A DNA stretch of 64,000 nt from Gymnodinialimonas ulvae (GCF_037543845.1 NZ_JBBIFX010000001.1:620001-684000); one strand, 5' to 3'. Shown: positions 1 to 9,341, counted from the first letter of the stretch. The notes: generated by a model from the letters alone, not told the origin. Made by a program: numbers and translations.

Positions 1-2343
1 GACGTGACCCTGCGCGACACCGATGGGGACGGCCAGGTCGATACCGCCGATAGCGATGGCGGCTATTTGTCGGACACTGCGGAGGCCTATTCCGTCCTTG
101 TGACGATCCCGGGCCCGGTGTCACGGCTCGAGCTGTTTCACACGCAGAACGGCCCCGGAAATTCGGGCATCAACGTGACCGATGTCTATTTCGACGTGCC
201 CGGCGTGCTGCCGTTGGAGGGTGCGGGGGGCGACACGCTTCTGGGCGGGGACGGCGACGATGTGATCCGCGGCGAAGGGGGCAACGATAGCCTTCTTGGC
301 GGTGCCGGGGCGGATGTGATCGACGGCGGGGCGGATGCCGACACGATCGTGGGCGGCACGGATGGCGACGTCGTGGATGGCGGTACGGGATCTTCCGCGC
401 CGGGCGATGCAAATGACGACGATATTCTGGACCTGAGCGGCGACGGGCCGTTCCGGGTGATCAATGAGACACTGGACGCGGACGGCAATTCCACCTCCGG
501 GACGGTTGAGTTTCTTGATGCGTCCAGCGGCGATGTGACCGGAACGCTGGCGTTCACGGAAATCGAGACGATTCTGGGCAATCGGATCGAAGACGGCGTC
601 GAGGTTGTGGCCGCCGACAATGCCTTCACCCTGGACGAGGATGACCCGCCCGGCGGCGTGGAGGGCAACGTCCTGTCCAACGACAGCGCACCCGCCGATA
701 CAACCCTTCGCGTAGTGTCGGTCAGCAACGGAACCGATACGGCCAGCGTGTCTGATCCCTTTGGCCGCCTTGGTCAGGGGATGGTGGTCAGCGGCGACAA
801 TGGCGGTGTGATCCGGATCAACAATGGCGGCAACGTCCTGTTCAATGCCAATGGGGATTTCGAAGGCCTGGCCGGGGGCGAGAGCACGACGACCTCCGTC
901 ACCTACACGATTTCCGATCGGGCAGGCAGCACGGATACCGCAACCGTCACCTTTACCGTCACTGGGGTAAACGACGCGCCCGATGCAGTGGATGACGGCG
1001 ATGTCACGGATTTCGAGACCGCAGTCGTGATTGACCTTTTGGCCAATGACACCGATCTGGATGGCGACACTTTGAGTGTGACGTCGGCCAGCGTGCCAAG
1101 TGTTCAGGGCTCCCTCGAAGACCTTGGCGGCGGGGCTTATCGGTTCACGCCTGCCGATGGGTTCGAGGGCGTTGCCGTTGTCTCCTACGCCATTTCGGAC
1201 GGCAATGGCGGCACCGATAATGCGGCCCACGTTGTGCAGGTCAACGCCGACCCCACGCCCGCCGATGGCATCGTCGATGGCGAGGATTTCGCCGAAACTA
1301 TGGGTCCGGGCTACAACGATGCGAACCTGCCAAGCGATGGTGGCGGCGATCAGATCGACGGCGACGACGGGCTGGATGATGTGATAGCTGGCAATGGTGG
1401 CGACGACACCATTGACGCCGGGCTTGGCGATGACGTCGTGCGGGGTGGCGACGGTGACGATCTGCTGCTTGGCGGGCAGGGGGCTGATCGCCTGGACGGC
1501 GGGGACGGTGACGATGTCTTCGATTTCGATGCGGGGCAGGACGGCGCCGGTGACACCATTGTCGGCGGGGAGGATGTTGATAGCGGAGATCGCGATAAGC
1601 TTGACCTGAGCGGTTCGGGGCCGCTTCGCGTGATCTTTGATGACAGCGTCGATCCAACCGGAACGCCGGGCGAAGCGGGGACGGTGATCTTCTACACCGA
1701 CACCACGCAGACCGAAGTAGCGGGCCGTCTAACGTTCCGCGAGATCGAAAATGTCGTGCCCTGCTTTACGCCCGGCGCGATGATTGCGACGCCACGGGGG
1801 GAGTTGCCGGTCGAAAACCTGCGCGTCGGCGACAAGGTGATTACCCGCGACAATGGCATTCAGGAGATCCGTTGGACCGGCAAGCGCACGCTGACCCGGA
1901 TGGAGCTGGCCGATCACCTCAACACAAAACCGATCTTCATCAAGGCGGGTGCCTTGGGTCAGGATCTTCCGGAACGTGACATGCTGGTCAGCCCGCAACA
2001 CCGGGTGCTGATCGCCGGCGAAACACCGCAGCTCTATTTCGAGGAGAGCGAGGTTTTGGTGGCTGCCAAGCATCTGGTCGGACGGCAGGGCATCGGCATC
2101 ATGGATACACTGCGTGCAACGTATATTCATTTCATGTTCGACCGCCACGAGGTCGTGCTTTCGGACGGCGCATGGACAGAAAGCTTCCAGCCGGGTGATC
2201 AATCCCTTGGCGCCTTGGCATCGGACAGCCGGGACGAGATCATTGCGCTGTTCCCCGAGCTTGCCACCCGCAGCGGGCTAACCAATTACGCGGCCGCGCG
2301 CCGCGCGCTTAAGGCACATGAGGCGACGCTTTTGCATCTCTGA
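1..2343 (+). CDS. RTX-repeat secreted protein with cadherin-like domains and C-terminal Hint domain (5' partial)
   Basis: The frame is open from the first base, so only the C-terminal 780 or so residues are present. Counting from the GTG at position 4: a first block of glycine/aspartate nonapeptides (GGDGDDVIRG type, about residues 72-129), two cadherin/VCBS-like beta domains (about 200-420, with NDAPDAVDD and YAISDGNGGTDNA), a second RTX block (about 450-510) and a Hint domain starting at Cys587 (CFTPGAMIATPRG) with the block SPQHRVL at 663-669. RTX repeats bind calcium and normally accompany type I secretion. Hint_2 domains are common at the end of roseobacter secreted proteins, where autoprocessing is suspected; this is inferred here, not shown. 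The role could be adhesin or matrix protein. No T1SS genes are in the window. Confidence 0.85.
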   Translation, partial: DVTLRDTDGDGQVDTADSDGGYLSDTAEAYSVLVTIPGPVSRLELFHTQNGPGNSGINVTDVYFDVPGVLPLEGAGGDTLLGGDGDDVIRGEGGNDSLLGGAGADVIDGGADADTIVGGTDGDVVDGGTGSSAPGDANDDDILDLSGDGPFRVINETLDADGNSTSGTVEFLDASSGDVTGTLAFTEIETILGNRIEDGVEVVAADNAFTLDEDDPPGGVEGNVLSNDSAPADTTLRVVSVSNGTDTASVSDPFGRLGQGMVVSGDNGGVIRINNGGNVLFNANGDFEGLAGGESTTTSVTYTISDRAGSTDTATVTFTVTGVNDAPDAVDDGDVTDFETAVVIDLLANDTDLDGDTLSVTSASVPSVQGSLEDLGGGAYRFTPADGFEGVAVVSYAISDGNGGTDNAAHVVQVNADPTPADGIVDGEDFAETMGPGYNDANLPSDGGGDQIDGDDGLDDVIAGNGGDDTIDAGLGDDVVRGGDGDDLLLGGQGADRLDGGDGDDVFDFDAGQDGAGDTIVGGEDVDSGDRDKLDLSGSGPLRVIFDDSVDPTGTPGEAGTVIFYTDTTQTEVAGRLTFREIENVVPCFTPGAMIATPRGELPVENLRVGDKVITRDNGIQEIRWTGKRTLTRMELADHLNTKPIFIKAGALGQDLPERDMLVSPQHRVLIAGETPQLYFEESEVLVAAKHLVGRQGIGIMDTLRATYIHFMFDRHEVVLSDGAWTESFQPGDQSLGALASDSRDEIIALFPELATRSGLTNYAAARRALKAHEATLLHL

Positions 2344-2402
2344 TTGTGCCTGGGGACCGCGTGTTGCTCGCACCGCGCGCGGTCCCAACCACTCTGCAGC
2401 CT

Positions 2403-2440
2403 GGGCGGTCCGTTTCTTGGGGAAACGAACCGCCCTATTT
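2403..2440. terminator. Hairpin terminator between the RTX gene and the convergent nucleotidyltransferase gene
   Basis: A 14-bp stem with a single mismatch (GGGCGGTCCGTTTC at 2403-2416, GAAACGAACCGCCC at 2422-2435) and a 5-nt loop is followed by TATTT. It lies between two convergent genes and probably ends the RTX transcript. Confidence 0.7.
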
Positions 2441-2455
2441 GCGTGTAGGGGGCAT

Positions 2456-3043
2456 CTATCGGTTGGTCTTTACCCGCCAGGCCGCCCAATCCTCGGGAGT
2501 GTCGAGGTCGATCAAGGCCCGTCTGTCGGCCAGCGGGATCAGGGCCACGTCACGCGCATGCGCTTGCAGGATCGATCTGGCCCCTTCGTCGCCTTGCAGC
2601 TTTGCCAAATGTTTCAGGTATTTGGCCGCGAAGACCACTGGCTGGCCGGGTTGTCCGTCGGCGCTCGCCGCTTGCACGATCGGGCTGAGGTTTTGGGCGG
2701 CAAGCCCCAGAAGAAGGTGCAGGTCGGAGGCCGTGATCTCCGGCATATCCGCCAGCACGATCATCACCGCGCGGGCTTTGACGCCGTGCACACCGGCCCG
2801 GATCGACGCGGCCATGCCGTCGGTGTCCGCCGCTTCGACGATCTCCAGAGACAGGTCCTCAATGGCCGCGCGCCGCGCCGTTTGGCCTGGCCCCAGCACC
2901 ACGCGCGTGTCTCCCGCCTTGACGCAGCGCTCGGCCATCAGACGCAGCAGCGGCATGCCGTCCACCTCCTCCATCAGCTTGTCTGCGCCGCGCATACGGG
3001 TCGAGCCGCCAGCGGCGAGCAACACGATCATAGGCGCGCTCAT
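2456..3043 (-). CDS. MobA/MocA-like nucleotidyltransferase
   Basis: A 195-residue protein of the NTP-transferase (MobA-like) superfamily. The N-terminus has the nucleotide-binding signature LAAGGSTRMRGADKL (about residues 8-22) and a metal-binding VLADMPEI segment near residue 100. Members attach CMP or GMP to molybdenum cofactor, or make other NDP-activated small molecules; the substrate cannot be read from sequence. Its ATG overlaps the stop of the upstream FAD/GcvT dehydrogenase by four bases (ATGA), so the two are translationally coupled. The dehydrogenase is not a molybdoenzyme, so the functional link is unclear. A role in Mo-cofactor maturation is the most likely reading. Confidence 0.75.
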   Translation of the reverse strand: MSAPMIVLLAAGGSTRMRGADKLMEEVDGMPLLRLMAERCVKAGDTRVVLGPGQTARRAAIEDLSLEIVEAADTDGMAASIRAGVHGVKARAVMIVLADMPEITASDLHLLLGLAAQNLSPIVQAASADGQPGQPVVFAAKYLKHLAKLQGDEGARSILQAHARDVALIPLADRRALIDLDTPEDWAAWRVKTNR

Positions 3044-5448
3044 GCCCGCATCCTCGCGCCATCGGCATCAAAAAGCGGCTCGGTGACAAGCCGCGCCGGG
3101 CGCCTGCCGCCAAGGATCTCTATTTCGACCTCCAGGCCCGCAACCGCTTGATCGGACGGCACAAATCCAAGGGCGATGCTTTTGTCGGCATGGTGGGAAT
3201 AGCCGCCCGAGGTGCAAAACCCTTTCACCTGTCCGCCGATCCAGATCGGTTCATAGGCCACGACATCTGCGTCATCTGCGTCCACCTCGAAGGCGGCGAG
3301 GATGCGGTCGGGCGGCACCGCGCGTTCGGCCTCCACCGCCGCGCGCCCGATGAAATCCGCGTTCTTCTTCCACGAGATGAAGCGGTCCAAGCCGGTCTCG
3401 GCGGGCGTGTAATCGGGTGAAAACTCTCGCATCCACGACCCGAAAAATTTGTCGAGGCGCAATGACATCATCGCTCGCATGCCAAAGGGGGCCATGCCCA
3501 TCGGCGCCCCTGCGGTCCAGATCACGTCCCAAAGCGCGCGCTGCTCCATCGCGTCGACGTAGATCTCGAAGCCGAGATCGCCGGTATAGCTGACGCGCTG
3601 CACGATGGCGGTCGAGCACCCTATGGTCAGATGGCGCACGTCCATGAACCTCATGTCGCTGACCTCTTCGCGGGCCACGGCCTGAAGAACGTCGCGCGCC
3701 AGGGGGCCGGCAATCTGGAACCCCGTGCGGCGGTCGGAGAGGTTTTCGACTCTGACCCCGTCTTCCTTGTGCTGGTCGAACCAGCGCATGTGAAAATCCT
3801 GCGCGCCGTAGGAGCCGGTCAGAAGGAACTCGGTGTCGTTCAGGCATGTGATTGTGAAGTCGCCAATAATCCGTCCGCGCGGCGAAAGCATCGGGCTCAG
3901 CGACAGGCGACCGGGCGGCGGGATGCGCCCCGCCATGATCCGGTCGAGCCATGCACGCGCACCCGGCCCCGTGACGTTGTATTTGCCGAAATTCTGCACC
4001 TCGTTGATGCCGACCGCCCCACGCACCGCGGCCACTTCGCGCGCGGTGGCGGCGAATGCATTGGAGCGCCGAAACGACGGCGTCTCATAGCGGTCTTCGC
4101 CGGGATGCGCGAAATAATTGGGCACCTCAAGGCCGAATTGCTGCCCCCAGACGGCGCCCATCTGGTCGAACACATCATACATGGGCGTGGTGCGGAACGG
4201 GCGCGCGGCGGGCAGTTCTTCGTTGGGATAAACCACGGAAAAGCGCGTCTGATAATTCTCGATGACCTTGGGCAGGGTGTAGCCGGGTGTCAGGATGCGG
4301 CCAAAGCGGGCCACATCCATCGCCATCACGTCGCGCGCGGGCTCGCCCTCGATCATCCATTGCGCAAGGCTCAAGCCGACGCCGCCGCCCTGACTGAAGC
4401 CTGCCATGACGCCACAGGCCGACCAATAATTGCGCAGGCCGGGAACGGGGCCCACCAACGGATTGCCATCGGGGGCAAAGGTAAAGGGGCCGTGGATGAC
4501 CGATTTGATGCCCGCGCGTTCCAGCACGGGGAATCGTTTGAAGGCAAACGCGATCGAGTCGGTGATCTTGTCGAAATCATCGGGCAGCAATTCGTGCCCG
4601 AAGTCCCATGGCGTGCCATCCACGGCCCAGGGGCGGCAGGTTTTCTCATAAAACCCGATGCACAGCCCGCGCCCTTCCTGCCGCAGATAACTTTCGCCTG
4701 CGGGGTCCATCACATGCGGGTGCTCGGTCGCGCGTTCGTAGATTTCCGGCGTCTCTTCGGTCACCAGATATTGGTGTTCCATCGGGTGAAGCGGCAGGTA
4801 ACAGCCGGCCATCGCCGCCACTTCCCGCGCCCAGAGGCCTGCCGCGTTCACCACATGCTCGGCCACCAGAGCGCCTTTGTCGGTGACGATCTCCCACGTT
4901 CCATCCACACGAGCATTGGTCTCCAACACCTTGGTATGAATGTGAATTTCGGCGCCACCCATACGCGCGGCCTTGGCATATGCATGGGTCGTGCCGGAGG
5001 GGTCGAGGTGTCCGTCCAGTGGGTCGTAAAGCCCGCCAAGCACGCCGTCAGTGTTGGTGATCGGGGCCAGCGCCTTGATCTCGTCGGGGCCAATGATCTC
5101 GGTTTCCAGCCCCATGAAGCGGTGCTTGGCGCGCTCGGCCTTGAGCATATCCAGCCGTTCGGGCGTGTCGGCCAGTGTCACACCGCCCACATGGTGCAGC
5201 CCGCACGACAGGCCGGTGAGAGCCTCCAGCTCTTTGTAGAGGCGGATCGTGTAGCCCTGAAGGGCGGCCATGTTGGTATCGCCGTTGAGGGTGTGAAAAC
5301 CGCCCGCTGCGTGCCAGGTGGAGCCGCTGGTCAGCTCGGATCGCTCCAACAGCGTCACGTCCGACCAGCCCAGTTTCGTCAGGTGATAGGCCACCGAACA
5401 GCCGACGACGCCGCCGCCGATGATGCAGACACGGGTGTGGGATTTCAT
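3040..5448 (-). CDS. FAD-dependent dehydrogenase with GcvT domain (dimethylglycine/sarcosine dehydrogenase family)
   Basis: An 802-residue two-part enzyme. The N-terminal DAO fold begins with the dinucleotide motif IIGGGVVGCSVAYHL (residues 9-23). GSTWHAAGG contains His46, which matches the histidine that carries covalent FAD in dimethylglycine dehydrogenase. From about residue 430 the sequence is a folate-binding GcvT/aminomethyltransferase domain. The family oxidatively demethylates dimethylglycine, sarcosine or related methylamines and passes the one-carbon unit to tetrahydrofolate. The start at 5448 is chosen because the family N-terminus begins there and GAGGGCC precedes it; the frame stays open to 5520. 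The exact substrate is unknown. It is coupled to the downstream nucleotidyltransferase by ATGA. Confidence 0.88.
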   Translation of the reverse strand: MKSHTRVCIIGGGVVGCSVAYHLTKLGWSDVTLLERSELTSGSTWHAAGGFHTLNGDTNMAALQGYTIRLYKELEALTGLSCGLHHVGGVTLADTPERLDMLKAERAKHRFMGLETEIIGPDEIKALAPITNTDGVLGGLYDPLDGHLDPSGTTHAYAKAARMGGAEIHIHTKVLETNARVDGTWEIVTDKGALVAEHVVNAAGLWAREVAAMAGCYLPLHPMEHQYLVTEETPEIYERATEHPHVMDPAGESYLRQEGRGLCIGFYEKTCRPWAVDGTPWDFGHELLPDDFDKITDSIAFAFKRFPVLERAGIKSVIHGPFTFAPDGNPLVGPVPGLRNYWSACGVMAGFSQGGGVGLSLAQWMIEGEPARDVMAMDVARFGRILTPGYTLPKVIENYQTRFSVVYPNEELPAARPFRTTPMYDVFDQMGAVWGQQFGLEVPNYFAHPGEDRYETPSFRRSNAFAATAREVAAVRGAVGINEVQNFGKYNVTGPGARAWLDRIMAGRIPPPGRLSLSPMLSPRGRIIGDFTITCLNDTEFLLTGSYGAQDFHMRWFDQHKEDGVRVENLSDRRTGFQIAGPLARDVLQAVAREEVSDMRFMDVRHLTIGCSTAIVQRVSYTGDLGFEIYVDAMEQRALWDVIWTAGAPMGMAPFGMRAMMSLRLDKFFGSWMREFSPDYTPAETGLDRFISWKKNADFIGRAAVEAERAVPPDRILAAFEVDADDADVVAYEPIWIGGQVKGFCTSGGYSHHADKSIALGFVPSDQAVAGLEVEIEILGGRRPARLVTEPLFDADGARMRA

Positions 5449-5593
5449 GGACGGCCCTCGGGTTGGTTTTCCGCGCATCTGAAGGCGGGACGCGGCGCGG
5501 GGCAAGCCGGAAAGCGACACGGATGATCCAGATCAAGGTGGAAATGGGCGACGGGCGTTAACCTTGGTTAATTCTTGTAGAGGAGCGGATGTT

Positions 5594-5869
5594 TTGCGGG
5601 GTCTGAGGGTCATTGCTGCCACCGCTGTGGTCGGGGTCATCGCCACGGGCGCAGTCGCGCAGGCCGTGTCGAGCCCGGTCGGCACCCTGATGAGCCCTGA
5701 AAATATCGAAGGTTTCTGGGATGTTGTGGACCGTCTGCGAGATGACGATCCGGTGGTTCAATATGTCTATTGCTGCCGGGTGTGTCGGACGGGATACGCC
5801 TGCGGGAACTCGTGCATTAGTCGCAGCTACCGTTGCCACCAACCGCCCGGATGCGCCTGCAACGGCTAA
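5594..5869 (+). CDS. Small secreted cysteine-rich protein
   Basis: A short protein of 91 residues from a TTG start at 5594, preceded by AGGAG at the right distance (start at 5564 possible). It has a signal-peptide-like N-terminus (RGLRVIAATAVVGVIATGA, then AVAQA), a short acidic linker, and a C-terminal tail with eight cysteines in about 32 residues (CCRVCRTGYACGNSC, then RCHQPPGCAC). The C-x-x-C-x(4)-ACG-x-SC arrangement recalls uncharacterised small alphaproteobacterial proteins with a CG(N/D)SCI core. Metal binding or disulfide knotting in the periplasm is plausible but not shown. It converges on aroB, and the two stop codons overlap by four bases. It is upstream of, and divergent from, the FAD/GcvT gene. 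Confidence 0.7.
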   Translation: MRGLRVIAATAVVGVIATGAVAQAVSSPVGTLMSPENIEGFWDVVDRLRDDDPVVQYVYCCRVCRTGYACGNSCISRSYRCHQPPGCACNG

Positions 5870-6978
5870 AGCGCGGACAAACGCTCGGCCAGAAGGGTGT
5901 GGACCGTCTCGGACGGCACATCCGCCGTCACGAACGCCGCGCCGATGCCGCGTGCGAGGATGAAGCGCAACTGACCCGCAACGACCTTTTTGTCCTGCGC
6001 CATCAGGGCGAGAAGCGCATCGGCATCGGGGAGGTTGCCGGGAATGTCGGCGAGATCGCGTTTCATGCCCATCTGGGCCAGATGCGCGCGCACGCGGCTT
6101 GGATCTTCCTGCGCACAAAGGCCAAGGCGCGCGGACAGCTCGAACGCCAGCGCACATCCGATGGCCACCCCCTCGCCATGCAGCAGGCGGTCGGAATAGC
6201 CGGTCGCAGCCTCCAACGCGTGGCAGAACGTGTGGCCAAGGTTCAAAAGGGCGCGGTCGCCTTGTTCCGTCTCGTCGCGTGCCACGATATCGGCCTTCAT
6301 CTGGACTGAGCGTCGCACGGCCTCTTGGCGTAGCGCGGCATCATCGGCCAGCGCGGGTCCGTTGACCTCAAGCCAGTCGAAGAAATCCGCGTCGCCAAGC
6401 AACCCGTATTTCGCAACCTCTCCGTAGCCCGCAAGAAAATCACGCGCCTCAAGGGTGCCAAGCACGTCGATATCGGCCAACACAAGCGAGGGTTGATGGA
6501 ACGCCCCGATCAGGTTCTTGCCTTGGGCGGCGTTGATCCCGGTCTTGCCGCCAACCGAGCTGTCGACCTGCGCCAGAAGCGAGGTGGGCACTTGCACAAA
6601 GCGAATGCCGCGGCGGTGGATGGCGGCGGCAAAGCCCACAAGATCGCCAATCACGCCGCCCCCGAAAGCCACGACAATATCGCGGCGTTCGACCTTTTCA
6701 GTCAAAAGCCAGTCGGCCACGCGCTGCAGGTGGGGCCAGGATTTCGTCGCCTCGCCGGGGGGCAGGATCAGGGTGTCGTGGGCGACGTCAGCCGCCTCCA
6801 ATCCATTCTGAAGGGCAGACAGGTGCAGCCTGGCGACGGTTTCCTCGGTGACGATCCAAACCTTCGGCCGGTCCAGAAGCGGCGCGATCTGCGCACCGGC
6901 GGAGGCCACAAGGCCCTGTCCGATGCGTACGTCATAGCGCCGCGCGCCCAAGGGCACCGATACGGTTTGGGTCTTCAT
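5866..6978 (-). CDS. aroB: 3-dehydroquinate synthase
   Basis: A 370-residue enzyme that cyclises DAHP to 3-dehydroquinate in the shikimate pathway, using NAD and a divalent metal in the cytoplasm. The NAD-binding segment FGGGVIGDLVGF is followed by VPTSLLAQVDSSVGGKTGIN. The three metal ligands are visible in AGYGEVAKYGLL (Glu), NLGHTFCHALE (His) and HGEGVAIG (His). The start at 6978 (MKTQTVSVPLG) fits the family and overlaps the aroK stop as ATGA; the longer upstream frame is not needed. aroK-aroB is a common alphaproteobacterial pair. Confidence 0.97.
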   Translation of the reverse strand: MKTQTVSVPLGARRYDVRIGQGLVASAGAQIAPLLDRPKVWIVTEETVARLHLSALQNGLEAADVAHDTLILPPGEATKSWPHLQRVADWLLTEKVERRDIVVAFGGGVIGDLVGFAAAIHRRGIRFVQVPTSLLAQVDSSVGGKTGINAAQGKNLIGAFHQPSLVLADIDVLGTLEARDFLAGYGEVAKYGLLGDADFFDWLEVNGPALADDAALRQEAVRRSVQMKADIVARDETEQGDRALLNLGHTFCHALEAATGYSDRLLHGEGVAIGCALAFELSARLGLCAQEDPSRVRAHLAQMGMKRDLADIPGNLPDADALLALMAQDKKVVAGQLRFILARGIGAAFVTADVPSETVHTLLAERLSAL

Positions 6979-7550
6979 TCGGCGCGGGCCCCCGTTGTCA
7001 CCGTGCCGGTGGCGCGCAGGATCATCATCACGGCATCTGCGGTCTGGTCGATGGACCAATGCGGCGCAACGCGGACCTTGTGCGGGGCCAGCGCGTAGGC
7101 TGGTGTGCGCGCCTCCAGCAATTCGGCCAGGGTCGCCTTGGGGTCCGATGTGCGCAGCAAAGGGCGGTGAGATTTGTGTTTGACGCGCGACCATAGCAGA
7201 TCGAGATCGGCCTCCAACCAGACCACGCTGGCCTTCGCGGTCAGCATTGCGCGGTTCACCTCAGACAACCATGCCCCGCCGCCCGTCGACAGGATGCACG
7301 GCGGCCCTTGGAGCAGGCGGGCGATCACCTGCCCTTCTTTCTCGCGAAAAAATGCCTCGTCGTATTTGTCGAATATCTCGGCGATGGAGAGCCGCGCGGA
7401 TTTGACGATCTCGGCATCGGAATCGCGCAACTCCACGTTCAGCGTGGCCGCCAGCGCCCGCCCGATCGCGGTTTTGCCCGCCCCCATCATGCCCACCAGC
7501 ACGACGGATCGCGTCAGCCGCATTTCGCCCTGTGGCACGCTTTCGCCCAT
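6975..7550 (-). CDS. aroK: Shikimate kinase
   Basis: A 191-residue P-loop kinase that phosphorylates shikimate at the 3-hydroxyl. The Walker A motif GMMGAGKT spans residues 20-27. Downstream are the shikimate-binding DSD, the STGGGAW loop and a lid region rich in arginine (RPLLR). The start at 7550 is chosen from family length. An AGGAGG lies about 14 bases upstream, so the GTG at 7553 is equally possible. It is translationally coupled to aroB downstream and divergent from the small membrane ORF at 7688. Confidence 0.95.
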   Translation of the reverse strand: MGESVPQGEMRLTRSVVLVGMMGAGKTAIGRALAATLNVELRDSDAEIVKSARLSIAEIFDKYDEAFFREKEGQVIARLLQGPPCILSTGGGAWLSEVNRAMLTAKASVVWLEADLDLLWSRVKHKSHRPLLRTSDPKATLAELLEARTPAYALAPHKVRVAPHWSIDQTADAVMMILRATGTVTTGARAE

Positions 7551-7687
7551 CACCGAAAAATTTGCCTCCTGAAGTGGCGAAATCCCGCCGTCCATGGCTT
7601 ATATGGAAAACACGGCGGCGGCAAACGCCTCGGGGTTTGCGCAAGCACGCGCAAGGGCAGGGAACAAAACGGGGTCCGGGCGCAGGC

Positions 7688-7822
7688 ATGGGACGTATTA
7701 TCATCACGCTGATTTTGCTCGGACTTCTCGGGTTCCTTGGGCTGCTCGGGTATGCCTATTCCGGTTTTTTGCAGCCCGATGTCGAGACGGTCACGCAACC
7801 GGTGACGTTGGATGTGGACTAG
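7688..7822 (+). CDS. 44-residue single-pass membrane protein
   Basis: A tiny protein with one strongly hydrophobic segment (IIITLILLGLLGFLGLLGYA, residues 4-23) and a short polar tail (QPDVETVTQPVTLDVD). The start is the ATG at 7688; the upstream frame has no coding character. Its end overlaps the start of the next gene by 11 bases, which suggests coupled translation. No function is recognised. A partner or leader role for the exported protein encoded next is inferred from position only. Confidence 0.5.
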   Translation: MGRIIITLILLGLLGFLGLLGYAYSGFLQPDVETVTQPVTLDVD

Positions 7823-9341
7823 CGCTCGGGCCATTTTCTGCTTGGCATTGCTTGCCGGTCCGGCGGCCGCGCAGCAGGCGGATATCGACCTTTCGGGTTT
7901 GCCGGAACTGGGCACGCCGGATTGGCTGTCGGATGCGATCACGCGGCCCCATGCCAACGTGGCCTCCGATGCGTCTGTCCCGGAAATCACCGTCTTGCCG
8001 CTCGATACGATCCAGTTGGATGCTGTCGGACTCTTGCCGGCCACGATCACCGGCCTGCCGCGCGGATTGTGGGGCAATTCCGACATCGAGACGCTGGCGC
8101 GGTTGATGCGCGGCCAACCGGTGCAGGGCCTGCCAGCGATGCAGGCCTTCACCGAAGTGCTCGCCCTTGCCGAGCTTGACCCGCCGCGTGATGCCCCGCC
8201 TGAAGGCTCGGACCTGTTCGTGGCGCGGCTGGACATGTTGCTCGACCGCGGCGCATTGGACCCGGCTCAGGCCTTGATGGAGCGGGCGGGCCCGACCCAG
8301 CCCGACCTCTTTCGGCGCTGGTTCGATGTTTCGCTTTTGACGGATCATTCCGACCGGGCCTGCGCGACGATGAATGCCAACCCCGATATTGCGCCGACCT
8401 TTCCGGCGCGCATCTTCTGTCTGGCGCGCGGCGGCGATTGGTCGGCGGCGGCCCTGTCGCTTGGCACCGGAGAAGCGCTGGGGCGAATTACCGAGGATGA
8501 AGGCGATTTGATTGCTCGGTTCCTTGACCCGGAATTGTTCGAAGATGAACCGCCCCTGCCACCCGATCCGACGCTGACCCCGTTGGAATTCCAGATGCGC
8601 ATGGCCATCGCGCAACGCCCCGATATGACCGGACTGCCGTTGGCGTTTCTCTACGCCGATCTCTCGCCGCTGGCAGGGTGGCGTGCGCAACTGGACGCGG
8701 CCGAACGCCTGACCCGGTCGGGCGCGATTGCGCCGCAGGAATGGATCGCGATCTACACGTCGCAATCTCCCTCGGCCTCTGGTTCGATCTGGGACCGTGT
8801 GGCGGCGGTGCAGGCGTTGGACGCGGCGCTTCTGGCGGGCGATCCGGTGGAAACCTCGCGCCGGTTGCCGCCGGCGTGGGCCGCGATGCAGGAGGCCGGG
8901 CTGGAAGTGGCGTTTGCCGACATATATGGCGAGCGGCTGTTGCGGATGCCGTTGGTGGGTGAGGCCGGGATCCTCGCGCGGCGGGTGGGTCTTTTGTCGC
9001 CGATATATGAACAGGTGGCGCAATCGGCCGTGGCGCAGGATGAGACCGAGCGTTTCGCGCTGGCCATCGCGCGGGGCCTGCCGCCTGAGGCCACCAACAG
9101 TCCTCTTGACCGCGCGATTGCCGCGGCGTTTGCGCGGGATTTGCCACCGCATCGCTACAGTCTGTTCCTGGAGGACGATCGTTTGGGCGAGGCACTTTTG
9201 CGCGCGGCGCTTGTCCTGGCGCGGGGTGGGACGGAAAGTGATGTCGATGACCTGACCGATGCGCTGGCGCTGTTCCGGGTCGCGGGCCTTGAAGACGTCG
9301 CACGCCGAACCGCGTTGCAATTGTATCTGCTGCGGGTCTGA
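7812..9341 (+). CDS. Exported protein of unknown function
   Basis: A 509-residue protein with a classic signal peptide (ARAIFCLALLAGPAAAQQA; cleavage expected near residue 21). The rest is helix-rich, with many Ala/Leu/Asp and no recognisable catalytic motif or membrane segment. The spacing of helices could fit a repeat scaffold, but no clear TPR pattern was seen. It lies between aroK and xerD, overlaps the 44-residue membrane ORF at its start, and ends 4 bases before xerD, so all three are probably co-transcribed. It looks like a family-restricted conserved periplasmic protein. No function is assigned. Confidence 0.85.
   Translation: MWTSARAIFCLALLAGPAAAQQADIDLSGLPELGTPDWLSDAITRPHANVASDASVPEITVLPLDTIQLDAVGLLPATITGLPRGLWGNSDIETLARLMRGQPVQGLPAMQAFTEVLALAELDPPRDAPPEGSDLFVARLDMLLDRGALDPAQALMERAGPTQPDLFRRWFDVSLLTDHSDRACATMNANPDIAPTFPARIFCLARGGDWSAAALSLGTGEALGRITEDEGDLIARFLDPELFEDEPPLPPDPTLTPLEFQMRMAIAQRPDMTGLPLAFLYADLSPLAGWRAQLDAAERLTRSGAIAPQEWIAIYTSQSPSASGSIWDRVAAVQALDAALLAGDPVETSRRLPPAWAAMQEAGLEVAFADIYGERLLRMPLVGEAGILARRVGLLSPIYEQVAQSAVAQDETERFALAIARGLPPEATNSPLDRAIAAAFARDLPPHRYSLFLEDDRLGEALLRAALVLARGGTESDVDDLTDALALFRVAGLEDVARRTALQLYLLRV

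Noticed and set aside
121..1230. Frames antisense to the RTX repeats, including a Ser/Pro-rich 180-codon frame
   Set aside because: Repeats on the coding strand create repetitive antisense frames; no start signals or families.
3631..5526. 631-codon frame antisense to the FAD/GcvT gene
   Set aside because: Shadow of a well-supported gene; composition is His/Arg/Gly-rich noise.
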